NCBI RefSeq assembly: GCF_026153515.1
Contig: NZ_CP110644.1
Location: 2,509,501 to 2,573,500, forward strand
DNA length: 64,000 nucleotides
Reading direction: 5' to 3'
DNA from: Pseudomonas sp. KU26590
GTDB taxonomy: Bacteria > Pseudomonadota > Gammaproteobacteria > Pseudomonadales > Pseudomonadaceae
Part shown: in pieces, positions 27,975 to 36,911 of the stretch
Numbering within the stretch: the first letter of the stretch is position 1
Layout: each line of letters begins with the position of its first letter
Program-made: the position numbers and the translations under genes
Notes under the pieces: generated by a model
The model's input: only the letters and a program-made list of their open reading frames with translations
Databases searched by the model: none
Told to the model about the DNA's origin: nothing

Positions 27975-28592
27975 TGTAGGAGCGCGCTTGCCCGCGAACG
28001 CGGTGGGTCAGGCGAAATCGATGGCACAGGCAAATTGCATTCGCGGGCAAGCGCGCTCCCACAGATTCTGTGTGCGCGGAAGATTGCGTGCTTTGCCGTG
28101 ATCTATTGTAGGAGTGAGCTTGCTCGCGATGCGGTGTGTCATTCGACATCTCCGTTTCAGACCCACCGCGTTCGTCGGATCGCGGCCCGCAGCAAGCCGG
28201 CTCCTTGGATTCGGAGTGCGCCGACGATTGCCTGCTTTGCCGAGATCCCGTAGGAGCGCGCTTGCCCGCGAACGCGGTGGGTCAGGCAAAATCGATGGCA
28301 CAGGCAAATTGCATTCGCGGGCAAGCGCGCTCCCACAGGGAATCTGGCTGGGCGAGGTTCAGCGTCAGGCACGGGATCTGTGGAGCCGGCTTGCTGGCGA
28401 AGGCGTCCGTCCAGGCACATCGCCGTCAGCTGTTACGTCCGGTTCGCCAGCAAGCCGGCTCCTTGGATTCGGAGTGCGCCGACGATTGCCTGCTTTGCCG
28501 AGATCCCGTAGGAGCGCGCTTGCCCGCGAACGCGGTGGGTCAGCCGAAATCAATGGCACAGGCAAATTGCATTCGCGGGCAAGCTCCTACAG
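27975..28592. repeat. Array of five REP pairs
   Basis: Five consecutive BIMEs (about 27975-28063, 28107-28206, 28248-28340, 28378-28466, 28506-28592) fill the convergent-free gap between the D-aminoacylase operon and the GlxA-type gene. Three have the GTAGGAGCGCGCTTGCCCGC arm and a common spacer containing AATGGCACAGGCAAATTGCA-type sequence. A segment of about 138 bp starting near 28190 is repeated near 28448 (period 258 bp). Short open frames across this block come from the repeats and are not genes. Confidence 0.85.
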
Positions 28593-28644
28593 TGGATTTC
28601 GTCAGTCAGTAGCACCTGCGAGCAACATTCAGATTTCAGCCGGT

Positions 28645-29624
28645 TCACCCCGCGCTGAACCGCTCGCGATACGCCTGGGGCGTTACGGATACCGCGCGCA
28701 TAAAGCTGCGGCGCAAGGTCTCTTCAGTACCAAACCCGCAACGATCGGCGATGCGCTTGATCGGCAGCGCACTGTCTCCTAACAGACGCCGCGCCGCTTC
28801 GACGCGCAATTGCTCGATCGCGCGCGCCGGCGTGTTGCCGGTGTGGGCGCGGTAGTGGCGGACGAAACTGCGCTCGCTCATGCCGACCTGCGCCGCGAGC
28901 GTGCCGACCGACAGGTCGCTGGCCAGATTGTCGAGAATCCAGGCGTGCAGGTCGCCAAAGCGGCTGCCTTGGTCGCGGGTCTGGTGCTGCATCGACAGCG
29001 CCGTGCTGAACTGCGATTGCCCGCCCGGGCGCTTGAGAAACACCACCAGATCCCGCGCGACGGCCAGTGCGATGTTGCGTCCCAGGTCCGCCTCTACCAT
29101 CGCCAGCGCCAGATCAATCCCTGCCGTCACCCCGGCCGACGTCCACAGTTTGTTCTCGTTGATGAAGATCGGGTCCGGGTCGACGCGCAGTTGCGGGAAG
29201 CGCCGCGCCAGTTCGTCGCAACTGTCCCAGTGAGTGACCACCCGATGACCGTCCAGCACGCCGGCGGCCGCGAGCAAAAAGGCGCCGGTACACACCGACG
29301 CCACCCGCCGCGCGCTGGCGGATTGCGTTCGCACCCACTCCACCAAAACCGGATCCAGCAGCGCGGTATGTACGCCGCCACCCCGGCGACGATCAGCGTG
29401 TCCGAAGGCGTGGACGGCAGTGGGTGGGTGAGCAGGCCGAGCCCGGCGGACGAGACCACGCTACCGGATTCCCGGGCGATCACCTCGGGCCGGTAAGGCG
29501 TTTTCTGGCCAGCGTCCTGCGCCATGACGTTGGCCGAGGCAAACACCTGCAGCGGTCCGGTGACGTCGAGCAATTGAACGTTGGGGAAGGCCAGAACATG
29601 AACCGTTTTGGGCGGGTGGGGCAT
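28645..29624 (-). pseudogene. Frameshifted GlxA-family regulator (DJ-1 domain plus AraC domain)
   Basis: The gene reads as one GlxA-type regulator split between two frames. From the ATG at 29624 the first frame encodes the start of a DJ-1/PfpI domain (VHVLAFPNVQLLDVTGPLQ, later DTLIVAG). Near 29377-29386 the match jumps to a second frame that continues with LLDPVLVEWVR, the nucleophile-elbow-like SVCTGAFLLAAAG, and a C-terminal AraC helix-turn-helix (LAAQVGMSERSFVRHYRAHT and IKRIADRCGFGTEETLRRSF) to 28645. One extra G in the run read as GGGGTGGCGG on the coding strand would restore a full protein of about 326 residues. It faces inhA, so it was probably its activator. A sequencing error remains possible. 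Confidence 0.8.
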
Positions 29625-29798
29625 GGCAGGCTCGTCGTGAGGAGTGGCGTTAATATTGGCGTGAATCGTTGGCTTTATGGCGTATCCGCCAGAGGCTAGC
29701 TCGCTACAGTGGTTTCGTCCAGTCGCTGACCGGGAGCCCCATCGGCAGCGCCACTTCATACCGTCAGATGAATCACTTTTAGAACAAGGAAACACACC

Positions 29799-30479
29799 AT
29801 GACCCTGCATATCGGCCTGCTGGTATTCCCCAAAGTCCAGCAACTGGACCTGACCGGTCCCTACGATGTTTTCGCCACCATGCCCGGCGTGGTTGTGCAC
29901 CTGGTCTGGAAAAACCTGGAGCCGCTGCAGTCCAGCACCGGCTTGACGCTGGTGCCGACCGCGACCTTCGCTGACTGCCTGGACCTGGACGTGATCTGCG
30001 TGCCGGGCGGTGTAGGCGTCGATGCATTGATGGAAGACGCGGAAACCCTGGCGTTCATCCAGCATCAGGCGGCCACGGCGCAATACGTCACTTCTGTCTG
30101 CACCGGCGCGCTGGTGCTCGGCGCAGCGGGGCTGTTGAAAGGCCGCCGCGCCACCACCCATTGGGCGTCCCATTCGCTGCTGGCGCAATTCGGCGCGATT
30201 CCGGTACACGAGCGCGTGGTGCGCGACGGCAACCTGATGACGGGTGGCGGCGTGACGGCGGGTATCGATTTTGCGCTGACGCTGATCAGCGAAGTGTTCG
30301 ACGCGGATACGTCCCGTACCATCCAACTGCAACTGGAGTACGCACCGGCCCCGCCTTACGACTCCGGCCGACCGGACACGGCCCCCGCGAATATCCTCGC
30401 CGTTGCGACCGATCGCGCCATGTCCGGACTGCTCGCCCGTCGGCAGATTGTCGAACGCGTCGCGGCGGCCATGGATTAA
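29799..30479 (+). CDS. inhA: Isonitrile hydratase
   Basis: The 226-residue product is a DJ-1/PfpI-family enzyme closely resembling isonitrile hydratase of P. putida, which adds water to isonitriles to form N-substituted formamides. The nucleophile in the motif SVCTGALVLGAAG is Cys101 by direct count, the position reported for the catalytic cysteine of InhA. Other family marks are FPKVQQLDLTGPYDVF, VICVPGGVGVDAL, ATTHWASHSLL and TGGGVTAGIDFAL. AAGGAA lies upstream of the ATG. It is divergent from the broken GlxA-type regulator and ends 6 bp from the convergent TetR gene. Confidence 0.9.
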   Translation: MTLHIGLLVFPKVQQLDLTGPYDVFATMPGVVVHLVWKNLEPLQSSTGLTLVPTATFADCLDLDVICVPGGVGVDALMEDAETLAFIQHQAATAQYVTSVCTGALVLGAAGLLKGRRATTHWASHSLLAQFGAIPVHERVVRDGNLMTGGGVTAGIDFALTLISEVFDADTSRTIQLQLEYAPAPPYDSGRPDTAPANILAVATDRAMSGLLARRQIVERVAAAMD

Positions 30480-30485
30480 CGGGCG

Positions 30486-31118
30486 CTACTGGACCGGAGA
30501 TTGATCAAGCGGGATTTCATACCAGCACAGGAACAGGTCAAGGGCCGACTCCACCACTTCGCGCTGCTTGTCCGGCGCGAGCAGGGGTTCGTTGAGGGTC
30601 ACTTGCGGCCAGAAGGCGAAGGCCTTGAGCAACGCATGGATCTGCGACGCGGCGAACACCGGCTCGACGGCCTTGAGGCGGCCGTCCTGCTGGGCGCCGC
30701 GCACCCAGACGGTGAAGGTTTCTTCGCGCTGATTGAGGCGGCTGACCCAGATCTGCGCACGATCGGGAGAGTGGATGGTCGCGCCGATGGCCACGCGGGC
30801 CAGGTCGATGAAGTTGCTGTCGCCGAGGGTTTTCATCTTTGCGTCGAGCAATTCGCGCAGTTGATCGCGCAGGGCTACGCCGGGCTTGTACACCGCATCG
30901 GTCTGCGTCGCGGCGCTGGACCACAGGCGATGGAGCATTTCGGAGAACAGCTCTTCCTTGCTGGGGAAGTGGTTGTAGACCGTGCGCTTGGAGACCTCGG
31001 CCCTGGCGGCGATGCGGTCCATGCTCGTGACCTCGAAACCGTTGTCGCGGAATTCGGCTATCGCCGCCTGAACAATGGCTTCGCGTTTACGGTCGGTCAG
31101 TCGCAGTGGGGCAGTCAT
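30486..31118 (-). CDS. TetR-family transcriptional regulator
   Basis: The 210-residue product has an N-terminal TetR helix-turn-helix (AAIAEFRDNGFEVTSMDRIA, then AEVSKRTVYNHFPSKEELF, residues 17-57) and a C-terminal AefR-like ligand domain. The ATG at 31118 is preferred to an upstream TTG at 31148. It is divergent from a metallo-beta-lactamase-fold gene, and a near-perfect palindrome at 31217-31233 lies between them, so it most likely represses that gene and itself. The inducer cannot be read. Confidence 0.9.
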   Translation of the reverse strand: MTAPLRLTDRKREAIVQAAIAEFRDNGFEVTSMDRIAARAEVSKRTVYNHFPSKEELFSEMLHRLWSSAATQTDAVYKPGVALRDQLRELLDAKMKTLGDSNFIDLARVAIGATIHSPDRAQIWVSRLNQREETFTVWVRGAQQDGRLKAVEPVFAASQIHALLKAFAFWPQVTLNEPLLAPDKQREVVESALDLFLCWYEIPLDQSPVQ

Positions 31119-31216
31119 GGGTTCGCTTCTGTGAGGTGAGCCGGGCAACGAAATCTCCCGACAAGAAAATTACACCGGGCAGTTTACTTCTCTTTGCCCA
31201 TCGTGCAAGCTTGAAA

Positions 31217-31233
31217 CTACACTGTGTAGTGTA
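31217..31233. promoter_or_regulatory. Putative TetR operator
   Basis: CTACAC-T-GTGTAG (31217-31229) is a perfect palindrome, and TACACT-N4-AGTGTA (31218-31233) is a second one overlapping it. It lies between the divergent TetR gene and its neighbour. A further TACAC half-site occurs near 31170. Confidence 0.65.
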
Positions 31234-31370
31234 AGAGCAGCTGGAAGCTACAAGTTTTGAGCTCCAAGCTAAAGCCACAGCGAAAGCTTAAGGCGTACGC
31301 CATGCTCTTGCAGCTTGCAGCTCGCGCAGCGCATCGCCACCTTCACCCGTTTCATGGAGTCAGCACCCTC

Positions 31371-32468
31371 ATGGCCTCGATCGAAAAAAACCTTGATTCA
31401 AATCCTGCGCTGCCGGTCCTGACTCGGCGCGAAGGTCGCTATTTCAATCACAAGCCGATGGAGCGCTCAGGCGTTGGCAAAACCCTGCGCATCTTCTGGA
31501 ACGCCGTGTTCAACAAACCCCACTACACCCGCCCGGCCGGGGAGATCCCGGTTCAACCGCTGTCGCGCCAGCAACTGTTCGCGGCGCCCGACAACACGGT
31601 CTACCGGCTCGGCCACTCCACGGTGCTGCTGAAACTGCGCGGTGAATACTTCCTGACCGATCCGGTGTTTGCCGAGCGTGCATCGCCCGTGCAATGGGCC
31701 GGTCCGCAGCGCTTCCACCAGCCGCCGATCCGCTTGGAAGACCTGCCGCCGCTCAAGGCCGTGATCCTCTCCCACAACCATTACGACCACCTCGATCACA
31801 TGACCATTCAGGTGCTCAAGGACAAGGCCGAGCATTTCATCACGCCGCTGGGGGTGGGGGACACGCTGATTGAGTGGGGCGTACCGGCGGCCAAGGTTCA
31901 ACAGTTGAACTGGTGGCAGTCGACCGATATCCATGGCATTCGCTTTGTGGCAACGCCGGCGCAGCACTTCTCAGGCCGGACGTTGCGTGACGGCAACCAG
32001 ACGCTGTGGGCGTCGTGGGTGATTCTCGACGGCGATCAGCGCATCTTCTTCAGTGGAGACACGGGTTATCACGACGGCTTTAAATTGATTGGCGAGCAAT
32101 ATGGCCCGTTCGACCTGACCCTGATGGAAACCGGTGCCTACAACGAAGACTGGCCGGACGTGCACATGCAGCCTGAAGAGACGTTGCAAGCGCACATCGA
32201 CCTGCGCGGCAAATGGCTGCTGCCGATCCACAACGGTACCTTCGACCTGGCGATGCACGCCTGGCACGAGCCGTTCGACCGGATTCTCGCGCTGGCGTGG
32301 GACCGCAGCATTTCCATCACCACGCCGGAGATGGGTCAGCCGTTTTATGTGCAGTATCCCAGCCGGGGCGAAGCGTGGTGGCTGAAGGTGGACAAGGCTG
32401 CCGAGCCTGCGACCGACCGCTGCCCAAAGCAGCGGGGTGATGGGCGGCAGGCCACCACCCGCGGCTGA
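31371..32468 (+). CDS. Metallo-beta-lactamase-fold hydrolase (UlaG/NAPE-PLD-like)
   Basis: The 365-residue product has the metal-binding motif SHNHYDHLD (HxHxDH, near residue 135), a later TPAQHFSGRT histidine near 195, FFSGDTGYHDG aspartate near 225 and a C-terminal PIHNGTFDLAMHAWHEP histidine near 285. This is the layout of UlaG/RomA and NAPE-PLD-like lipid or lactone hydrolases of the MBL fold; the substrate is unknown. The ATG at 31371 follows GGAG at 31356-31359; the frame is open further upstream but that part is a low-complexity GCAGCTTGCAGCT region. It is probably repressed by the divergent TetR protein. Confidence 0.85.
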   Translation: MASIEKNLDSNPALPVLTRREGRYFNHKPMERSGVGKTLRIFWNAVFNKPHYTRPAGEIPVQPLSRQQLFAAPDNTVYRLGHSTVLLKLRGEYFLTDPVFAERASPVQWAGPQRFHQPPIRLEDLPPLKAVILSHNHYDHLDHMTIQVLKDKAEHFITPLGVGDTLIEWGVPAAKVQQLNWWQSTDIHGIRFVATPAQHFSGRTLRDGNQTLWASWVILDGDQRIFFSGDTGYHDGFKLIGEQYGPFDLTLMETGAYNEDWPDVHMQPEETLQAHIDLRGKWLLPIHNGTFDLAMHAWHEPFDRILALAWDRSISITTPEMGQPFYVQYPSRGEAWWLKVDKAAEPATDRCPKQRGDGRQATTRG

Positions 32469-32478
32469 TTCCGCTATT

Positions 32479-32634
32479 TCAAGGTTTGGCATCCGTAGAG
32501 TCTGCAGGATGCTCCGTTTCCGGTGGTCGCTGCTGTTCACCACCTTGATTGGCTTGCTTGTGTTCCTCGCCGACCTTGCCTGCGTTTTCAGGTTTGTGGT
32601 CGAGGTCTTCGCGGTTGGACTCTTTATCAGGCAT
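32479..32634 (-). CDS. Small acidic hydrophilic protein (51 residues)
   Basis: A short gene supported by a strong Shine-Dalgarno (GGAGG, 6 bp before the ATG at 32634) encodes a 51-residue, highly charged protein without hydrophobic segments. It begins MPDKESNREDLDHKPENAG and ends in DSTDAKP. I recall similar short proteins in other pseudomonads but know no function. The composition suggests an intrinsically disordered protein. It ends 10 bp from the convergent MBL-fold gene and is 46 bp downstream of the Rieske flavoprotein stop codon on the same strand. Confidence 0.65.
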   Translation of the reverse strand: MPDKESNREDLDHKPENAGKVGEEHKQANQGGEQQRPPETEHPADSTDAKP

Positions 32635-32680
32635 GGCGCCCTCCGGTGTGCGGCTGAATGAATGACTCTGAAGTGCGTAC

Positions 32681-34237
32681 TTAATCGTCGATCTGTTCGA
32701 TCTGTTCGATCAGCATCAGCGCTTCATCTTTGAACAACGGTTGTTTCATGCGTTCGGCGAGCATCGCCATGGCCCGTTCGCGCCCACAGCCGACCACGGC
32801 CGCCACAACGCCCTGCTTGCAGATCAGTGCCAGGAAATCGAACTGCTCCGGTTCTCCCAGGTAGACGATGTCGTCCCACTTTTCTGCGTGGCCGAGGTAA
32901 TCCAGGCGCTTTTCAAAGTGGTAGGTCCAGAAATACGGCACGTCGGTGTAATGCCGGTCTTCGCCAAGCATGTTGCCTGCGGCGATGCGCGCCTGCTGCT
33001 GTGCAAGGCGCCAGTGCTCGATGCGGCGCGGGCGGTTGTCGAGCGGGAATGTCGCGATGTCGCCCGCGGCCCACAGGTCTTTGCCGGCGCGCATGCCGTC
33101 ATCGACGGCCAGTGAGCCATCGTCCTCTCGCTCAATACCGTCGATGAAGTGCGTCACCGGGTTCACGCCGACACCCACCAACGCCAGATCCACCTGCAGC
33201 CGCTCACCGTTGCTGAGCACGGCTGCCTGCAACACCTGATGGCCATCCCGCTCAATGCCCTCGAAATGACTGACGTCGAGGTGGGTGCGGAACAGCACGC
33301 CGTTCTGCTCATGCAACGCCCGCAGTGCCTTGCCGATGCGCTCGCCCAACTGGCCGGCAAACGGCACCTCATGATGGGCCAGAATTGTCACGTTCACGCC
33401 CTGTGTGCGCAACGCGGACGTCGCTTCCAGCCCGATAAAGCTGTCGCCGACGATCAGCGCGTGGCTGCCGGGGTGGACCGCCGCAAGAATCCGGCTGGCG
33501 TCATCGCGGCTGCGCAGGGTGAGCACTTGCGGCAGATCAGCACCCTCCAGGGACAACGCGCGGGGCTCGCCGCCCGTGGTGACCAGCGCTGCGTCGTAGT
33601 CAAAGCGGCGCCCGTCCGCCAGTGTCACGCGCTTGTTGATCACGTCCAGCTTCATCACTTCGCCGTGGACCCGTTCGATACGGTTGCTTTGGTAGAACGC
33701 GTCGTCGCGCAGGGCGGGGATCTCATCGGTCCCCATTTCGGCCGACAGCACAAATTTGCTCAGTGCGGTGCGGTCGTAGCCGGGCGCGGCCTCTCGGTCG
33801 ATGAGCAGCACTTGACCGTTGAAGCCTTTTTCCCTCAGCGCGCAGGCAGCCGCTGTGCCCGCTGCGCCTGCGCCGACGATCACGAAGCAGCGACTGTCTT
33901 CGGCCAGCGTCGGCGCGCGAGCGGTGATGGGCTGGTCATCGACGTGCACATGGCCATCGATGAGTTGAACGGGGTAGCGAATAAGGCCATCCAGTGCAGG
34001 GGGTTCGCACAGGTGGCCGTCGTCGATGGAAAATTCAGCCTTGTGCCAGGGGCAGATCAGATGGCCGTTGCAGATGGCGCCATCCGTCAAGGGGGCACCG
34101 GCGTGGGGGCAGAAGGCTTGAAACGCACGGACTTCATCGCCGTGCAGAACCAGCAGCGCCTTGGTTTCGCCAAACTCGACCTGGAGACCCCGGTCTCGCT
34201 GAAGATCGGTCAGGGTGGCGACTCGATGCAGGGGCAT
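32681..34237 (-). CDS. Rieske-domain FAD/NAD(P) oxidoreductase (AIF-like fusion)
   Basis: The 518-residue protein fuses an N-terminal Rieske 2Fe-2S domain to a ferredoxin-reductase-type flavoprotein. The Rieske ligands are in FCPHAGAP (residues about 43-50) and ICPWHKAEF (about 61-69). The flavoprotein part shows the FAD motif VIVGAGAAGTAAACALRE near 118, ALIVGDSFIGLEATSALR near 258 for NAD(P)H, and DLWAAGDIATFPL near 390, then a reductase C-terminal domain. This is the architecture of AIFM3-like proteins and of single-chain reductases for oxygenases. No oxygenase gene lies nearby, so the electron acceptor is unknown. Confidence 0.87.
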   Translation of the reverse strand: MPLHRVATLTDLQRDRGLQVEFGETKALLVLHGDEVRAFQAFCPHAGAPLTDGAICNGHLICPWHKAEFSIDDGHLCEPPALDGLIRYPVQLIDGHVHVDDQPITARAPTLAEDSRCFVIVGAGAAGTAAACALREKGFNGQVLLIDREAAPGYDRTALSKFVLSAEMGTDEIPALRDDAFYQSNRIERVHGEVMKLDVINKRVTLADGRRFDYDAALVTTGGEPRALSLEGADLPQVLTLRSRDDASRILAAVHPGSHALIVGDSFIGLEATSALRTQGVNVTILAHHEVPFAGQLGERIGKALRALHEQNGVLFRTHLDVSHFEGIERDGHQVLQAAVLSNGERLQVDLALVGVGVNPVTHFIDGIEREDDGSLAVDDGMRAGKDLWAAGDIATFPLDNRPRRIEHWRLAQQQARIAAGNMLGEDRHYTDVPYFWTYHFEKRLDYLGHAEKWDDIVYLGEPEQFDFLALICKQGVVAAVVGCGRERAMAMLAERMKQPLFKDEALMLIEQIEQIDD

Positions 34238-34400
34238 GTGCGCTTCCTCGTGGGCTTTTTTATTGGGCTTATGGGCTTCTAGTTGGGAGTCAGCCGTCAG
34301 GGGAGAGGTTCAGGGGAATATCGGGTGGTCGGTCGGGCGCTCCGTCCGCTTCAACTGCCAGAGGAACGCCCGAAGTCCGTATTCATTCCACCGCGCCAGG

Positions 34401-34889
34401 CTATTGCGTCAACTTCAGCCGCTCATGCCAGTCGGCAATCGACTCTTCAGGGAATTCCTCGAACTGCTGGTCATGGGGCCCTGCGGCGACTTCCACCCAC
34501 GGCGCTTTGGAGTTCAGCAGCAGGTGCGTATGCTCCGGCGGAGTCGGCAACGGCGTGTCGATGGCCGATGCGAAGGGATGAATCAGTTCCGGCCATTCGG
34601 GGCTGAACAACCACAGCCCGCTGCCGCACAGCTTGCAGAAATGCCGTTCGGCGCTGCTGATGTGGGTTTGGTGACCCTCATCGTCGCGCATTTTTGCGTG
34701 ATAGATCGCGATGCTGTCCTTGCCTTTGACGTCGAGGCTTTTCGCGTCGCCGCCCAGGTTGATCGCGTAACCGCCGCCGCCTTGGGTCTTGCGGCAGATC
34801 GAGCAGTAACAGCGTTGATAGGGGTAGGGATGGGCGCTCGTCAGGCTGAATTCGACGGCGCCGCAATGGCAGGAACCTTCCAGATGCAT
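34401..34889 (-). CDS. GFA family zinc protein
   Basis: The 162-residue product belongs to the GFA (glutathione-dependent formaldehyde-activating enzyme/CENP-V) family. The zinc cysteines are in SCHCGAVEF (residues 6-14), RCYCSICRKTQG (26-37) and HFCKLCGSGLW (83-93). Members bind glutathione adducts or act structurally; the real substrate is unknown. GGAGGTGAATC before the ATG is a strong ribosome-binding site. Confidence 0.87.
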   Translation of the reverse strand: MHLEGSCHCGAVEFSLTSAHPYPYQRCYCSICRKTQGGGGYAINLGGDAKSLDVKGKDSIAIYHAKMRDDEGHQTHISSAERHFCKLCGSGLWLFSPEWPELIHPFASAIDTPLPTPPEHTHLLLNSKAPWVEVAAGPHDQQFEEFPEESIADWHERLKLTQ

Positions 34890-34999
34890 GATTCACCTCC
34901 GCTTAAATAGGATGTCGGGCTTAAGGGTCTAGACCTCTCAAGCGGGCGGGGTTCGATGTTTTCTCGAACAGGCGTTCGGATTCTTCATGGGGCGGCGGC

Positions 35000-35026
35000 T
35001 CAAGAACCCAGCGGTAATGTCGATAA
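35000..35026 (+). promoter_or_regulatory. FliA (sigma-28) type promoter of the MCP gene
   Basis: TCAAG at 35000-35004, a 14-bp spacer and GTCGATAA at 35019-35026 match the flagellar sigma-28 pattern TCAAG-N14-GCCGATAA with one mismatch in the -10 element. It lies 55 bp upstream of the MCP start codon. Confidence 0.7.
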
Positions 35027-35081
35027 GCGGTAGTCATACGACGACTTTGCGTCCCGCCCCTACAACAACGAGCCCACCGTT

Positions 35082-36707
35082 ATGAGCCTACGCAACCTGA
35101 CCATCGCCCGCCGCGCCGGCCTTGGGTTTACCCTGATTTCCCTGTTGGTCGCGTTCTTGGGCTGGTTCGCCTTGAGCCAGATGTCGACGATTCGCGAGAG
35201 CGAGGTGGCGGTCGAGAGCAACTGGATGCCGAGCATGCGTCTGGTCAATGACATCCGCGAAGCCATGCTGCGCATCCGCACGATTTCCCTGCGGGTGGCC
35301 CTTGACGGCGATCCGAAAAACGTCGGGGTCTACAAAGGTCAGATGGACGCGCGCGCGAAGATCCTCGATGAAAAACTCACCAGCCTCGACACCTTCATCG
35401 ACACCCCGGAAGAGAAGGTGCTGTACGGCAAATTCCGCGCGACCCTGGCCGATTATCAGCGCGGTCTGACCCAGTCCTTCGTGCTCGCCGAGAGCGGCGA
35501 CCTCAAGGCGCTGAACCAGCTGCTGCTGGTGGACATGAAAACCGCCGTTGACAACTCCGGCGCGCAGCTGGGCGAACTCGGCGATTTTTATTCCCATCAG
35601 GTCGAGCTCGAAGGCGCCGCCGCACAAGCGCAGTACGGCAAGTCCCGAAACGTGGTGCTGGTGTTCGTGCTGATCGCGGCGTTGGCGACGGTTGTGCTGG
35701 CGGTATGGTTGACCCGCAGCATCGTGCGTCCGCTGCAGGAAGCGGTTGATGCCGCCGAATACGTCGCCAAGGGCGATCTGACCCACGACATCCGCGTCGA
35801 AGGCAACGACGAAGTCACCCGCTTGCAGAGCGCGTTGCAGCAGATGCAGACCAACCTGCGCTCGACCCTGAGCCTGATCGGCAACTCGGCGAGCCAGTTG
35901 TCGTCGGCCGCCACCGAACTGAATTCGGTGACCGAAGACAGCCATCGCGGCCTGCACCAGCAGAACGCCGAAATCGAACAGGCCGCCACGGCGGTGAATG
36001 AGATGACCTCGGCGGTCGAGGAAGTCGCACGCAACGCGGTGTCGACGTCCCAGGCGTCGAGCGAATCGAACACCGCAGCCCGCGACGGCCAGAGCCGGGT
36101 CATCGACACGGTCAATTCGATCCAGACCCTGTCCGGCAACGTGCAACACACCTCGGACCTGGTGCAGACCCTGGCCGATCAGTCCAAGGACATCGGCAAG
36201 GTGCTGGACGTGATCCGTTCCATCGCCGAGCAGACTAACCTGCTGGCGCTGAACGCCGCCATCGAAGCAGCACGGGCGGGCGAGTCCGGCCGTGGCTTTG
36301 CCGTGGTCGCCGATGAGGTGCGCGCACTGGCCCACCGCACTCAGCAATCAACCCTGGAAATCGACAAGATGGTCACGACCATGCGCAGCGGTTCCACCGA
36401 GGCGCTGGAATCGATGTCGGTCAGCCGTTCCCGCGCCACCGAAACACTGGGTCTGGCCCAGGGTGCCGGCGAGTCGCTGAGCCGGATCACCACGTCGATC
36501 AACGAAATCTCCGAGCGCAACCTGGTCATCGCCAGCGCCGCCGAAGAGCAGGCGCAAGTCGCCAGGGAAGTGGACCGCAACATCGTCAACATCCGTGACC
36601 TGTCGATGCAATCGTCGTCCGGCGCCAACCAGATCAGCGCGTCGAGCAACGAACTGTCCCGGCTGGCAGCGGAGTTGAATCAGGTGGTGACACGCTTTCG
36701 GGTCTGA
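35082..36707 (+). CDS. Methyl-accepting chemotaxis protein
   Basis: The 541-residue chemoreceptor has a transmembrane helix at about residues 12-32, a periplasmic four-helix-bundle ligand domain to about 188, a second transmembrane helix at about 189-210, a HAMP domain, and the cytoplasmic signalling domain with the hairpin-tip sequence [19 protein letters not shown] near 390. It senses a ligand outside the cell and signals to CheA/CheW. There is no C-terminal methylation-enzyme tethering pentapeptide. The ligand cannot be predicted. A FliA-type promoter upstream ties it to flagellar gene expression. Confidence 0.95.
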   Translation: MSLRNLTIARRAGLGFTLISLLVAFLGWFALSQMSTIRESEVAVESNWMPSMRLVNDIREAMLRIRTISLRVALDGDPKNVGVYKGQMDARAKILDEKLTSLDTFIDTPEEKVLYGKFRATLADYQRGLTQSFVLAESGDLKALNQLLLVDMKTAVDNSGAQLGELGDFYSHQVELEGAAAQAQYGKSRNVVLVFVLIAALATVVLAVWLTRSIVRPLQEAVDAAEYVAKGDLTHDIRVEGNDEVTRLQSALQQMQTNLRSTLSLIGNSASQLSSAATELNSVTEDSHRGLHQQNAEIEQAATAVNEMTSAVEEVARNAVSTSQASSESNTAARDGQSRVIDTVNSIQTLSGNVQHTSDLVQTLADQSKDIGKVLDVIRSIAEQTNLLALNAAIEAARAGESGRGFAVVADEVRALAHRTQQSTLEIDKMVTTMRSGSTEALESMSVSRSRATETLGLAQGAGESLSRITTSINEISERNLVIASAAEEQAQVAREVDRNIVNIRDLSMQSSSGANQISASSNELSRLAAELNQVVTRFRV

Positions 36708-36724
36708 TGGCTGGCTTTAAATGC

Positions 36725-36796
36725 TTCCCGGCTAAAGCCGGTCCTACAGACTGCACGCGGTGTCTAGTAGGACCGGCTTTAGCCGGGAATAGGCCA
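36725..36796. repeat. REP pair after the MCP gene
   Basis: CCCGGCTAAAGCCGGTCCTA near 36728 is followed by AGTAGGACCGGCTTTAGCCG near 36768. This is the same REP type as those after hpd and fahA, in the tail-to-tail orientation. Confidence 0.75.
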
Positions 36797-36911
36797 AGAA
36801 CGGCACCGTTTCACCTCATTCACTTGCCTGTCGCTGCCCTCGGCTTGCATGATTCGCCCCGACTAATAATTCCTGGCGGGCCGAACCTGCCGACGAGATA
36901 GGTGAAGGGCA

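Noticed and set aside
28114..28782. Open frames through the REP array
   Set aside because: They are created by repeated palindromic sequence, and the same peptides recur with each BIME copy.
29127..30332. 401-codon minus-strand frame reaching across inhA
   Set aside because: Its N-terminal part is antisense to inhA; only the portion from 29624 onward is the true start of the frameshifted regulator.
35088..36347. Minus-strand frame opposite the MCP gene
   Set aside because: Antisense shadow, low-information composition; the plus strand is a complete chemoreceptor with a promoter.
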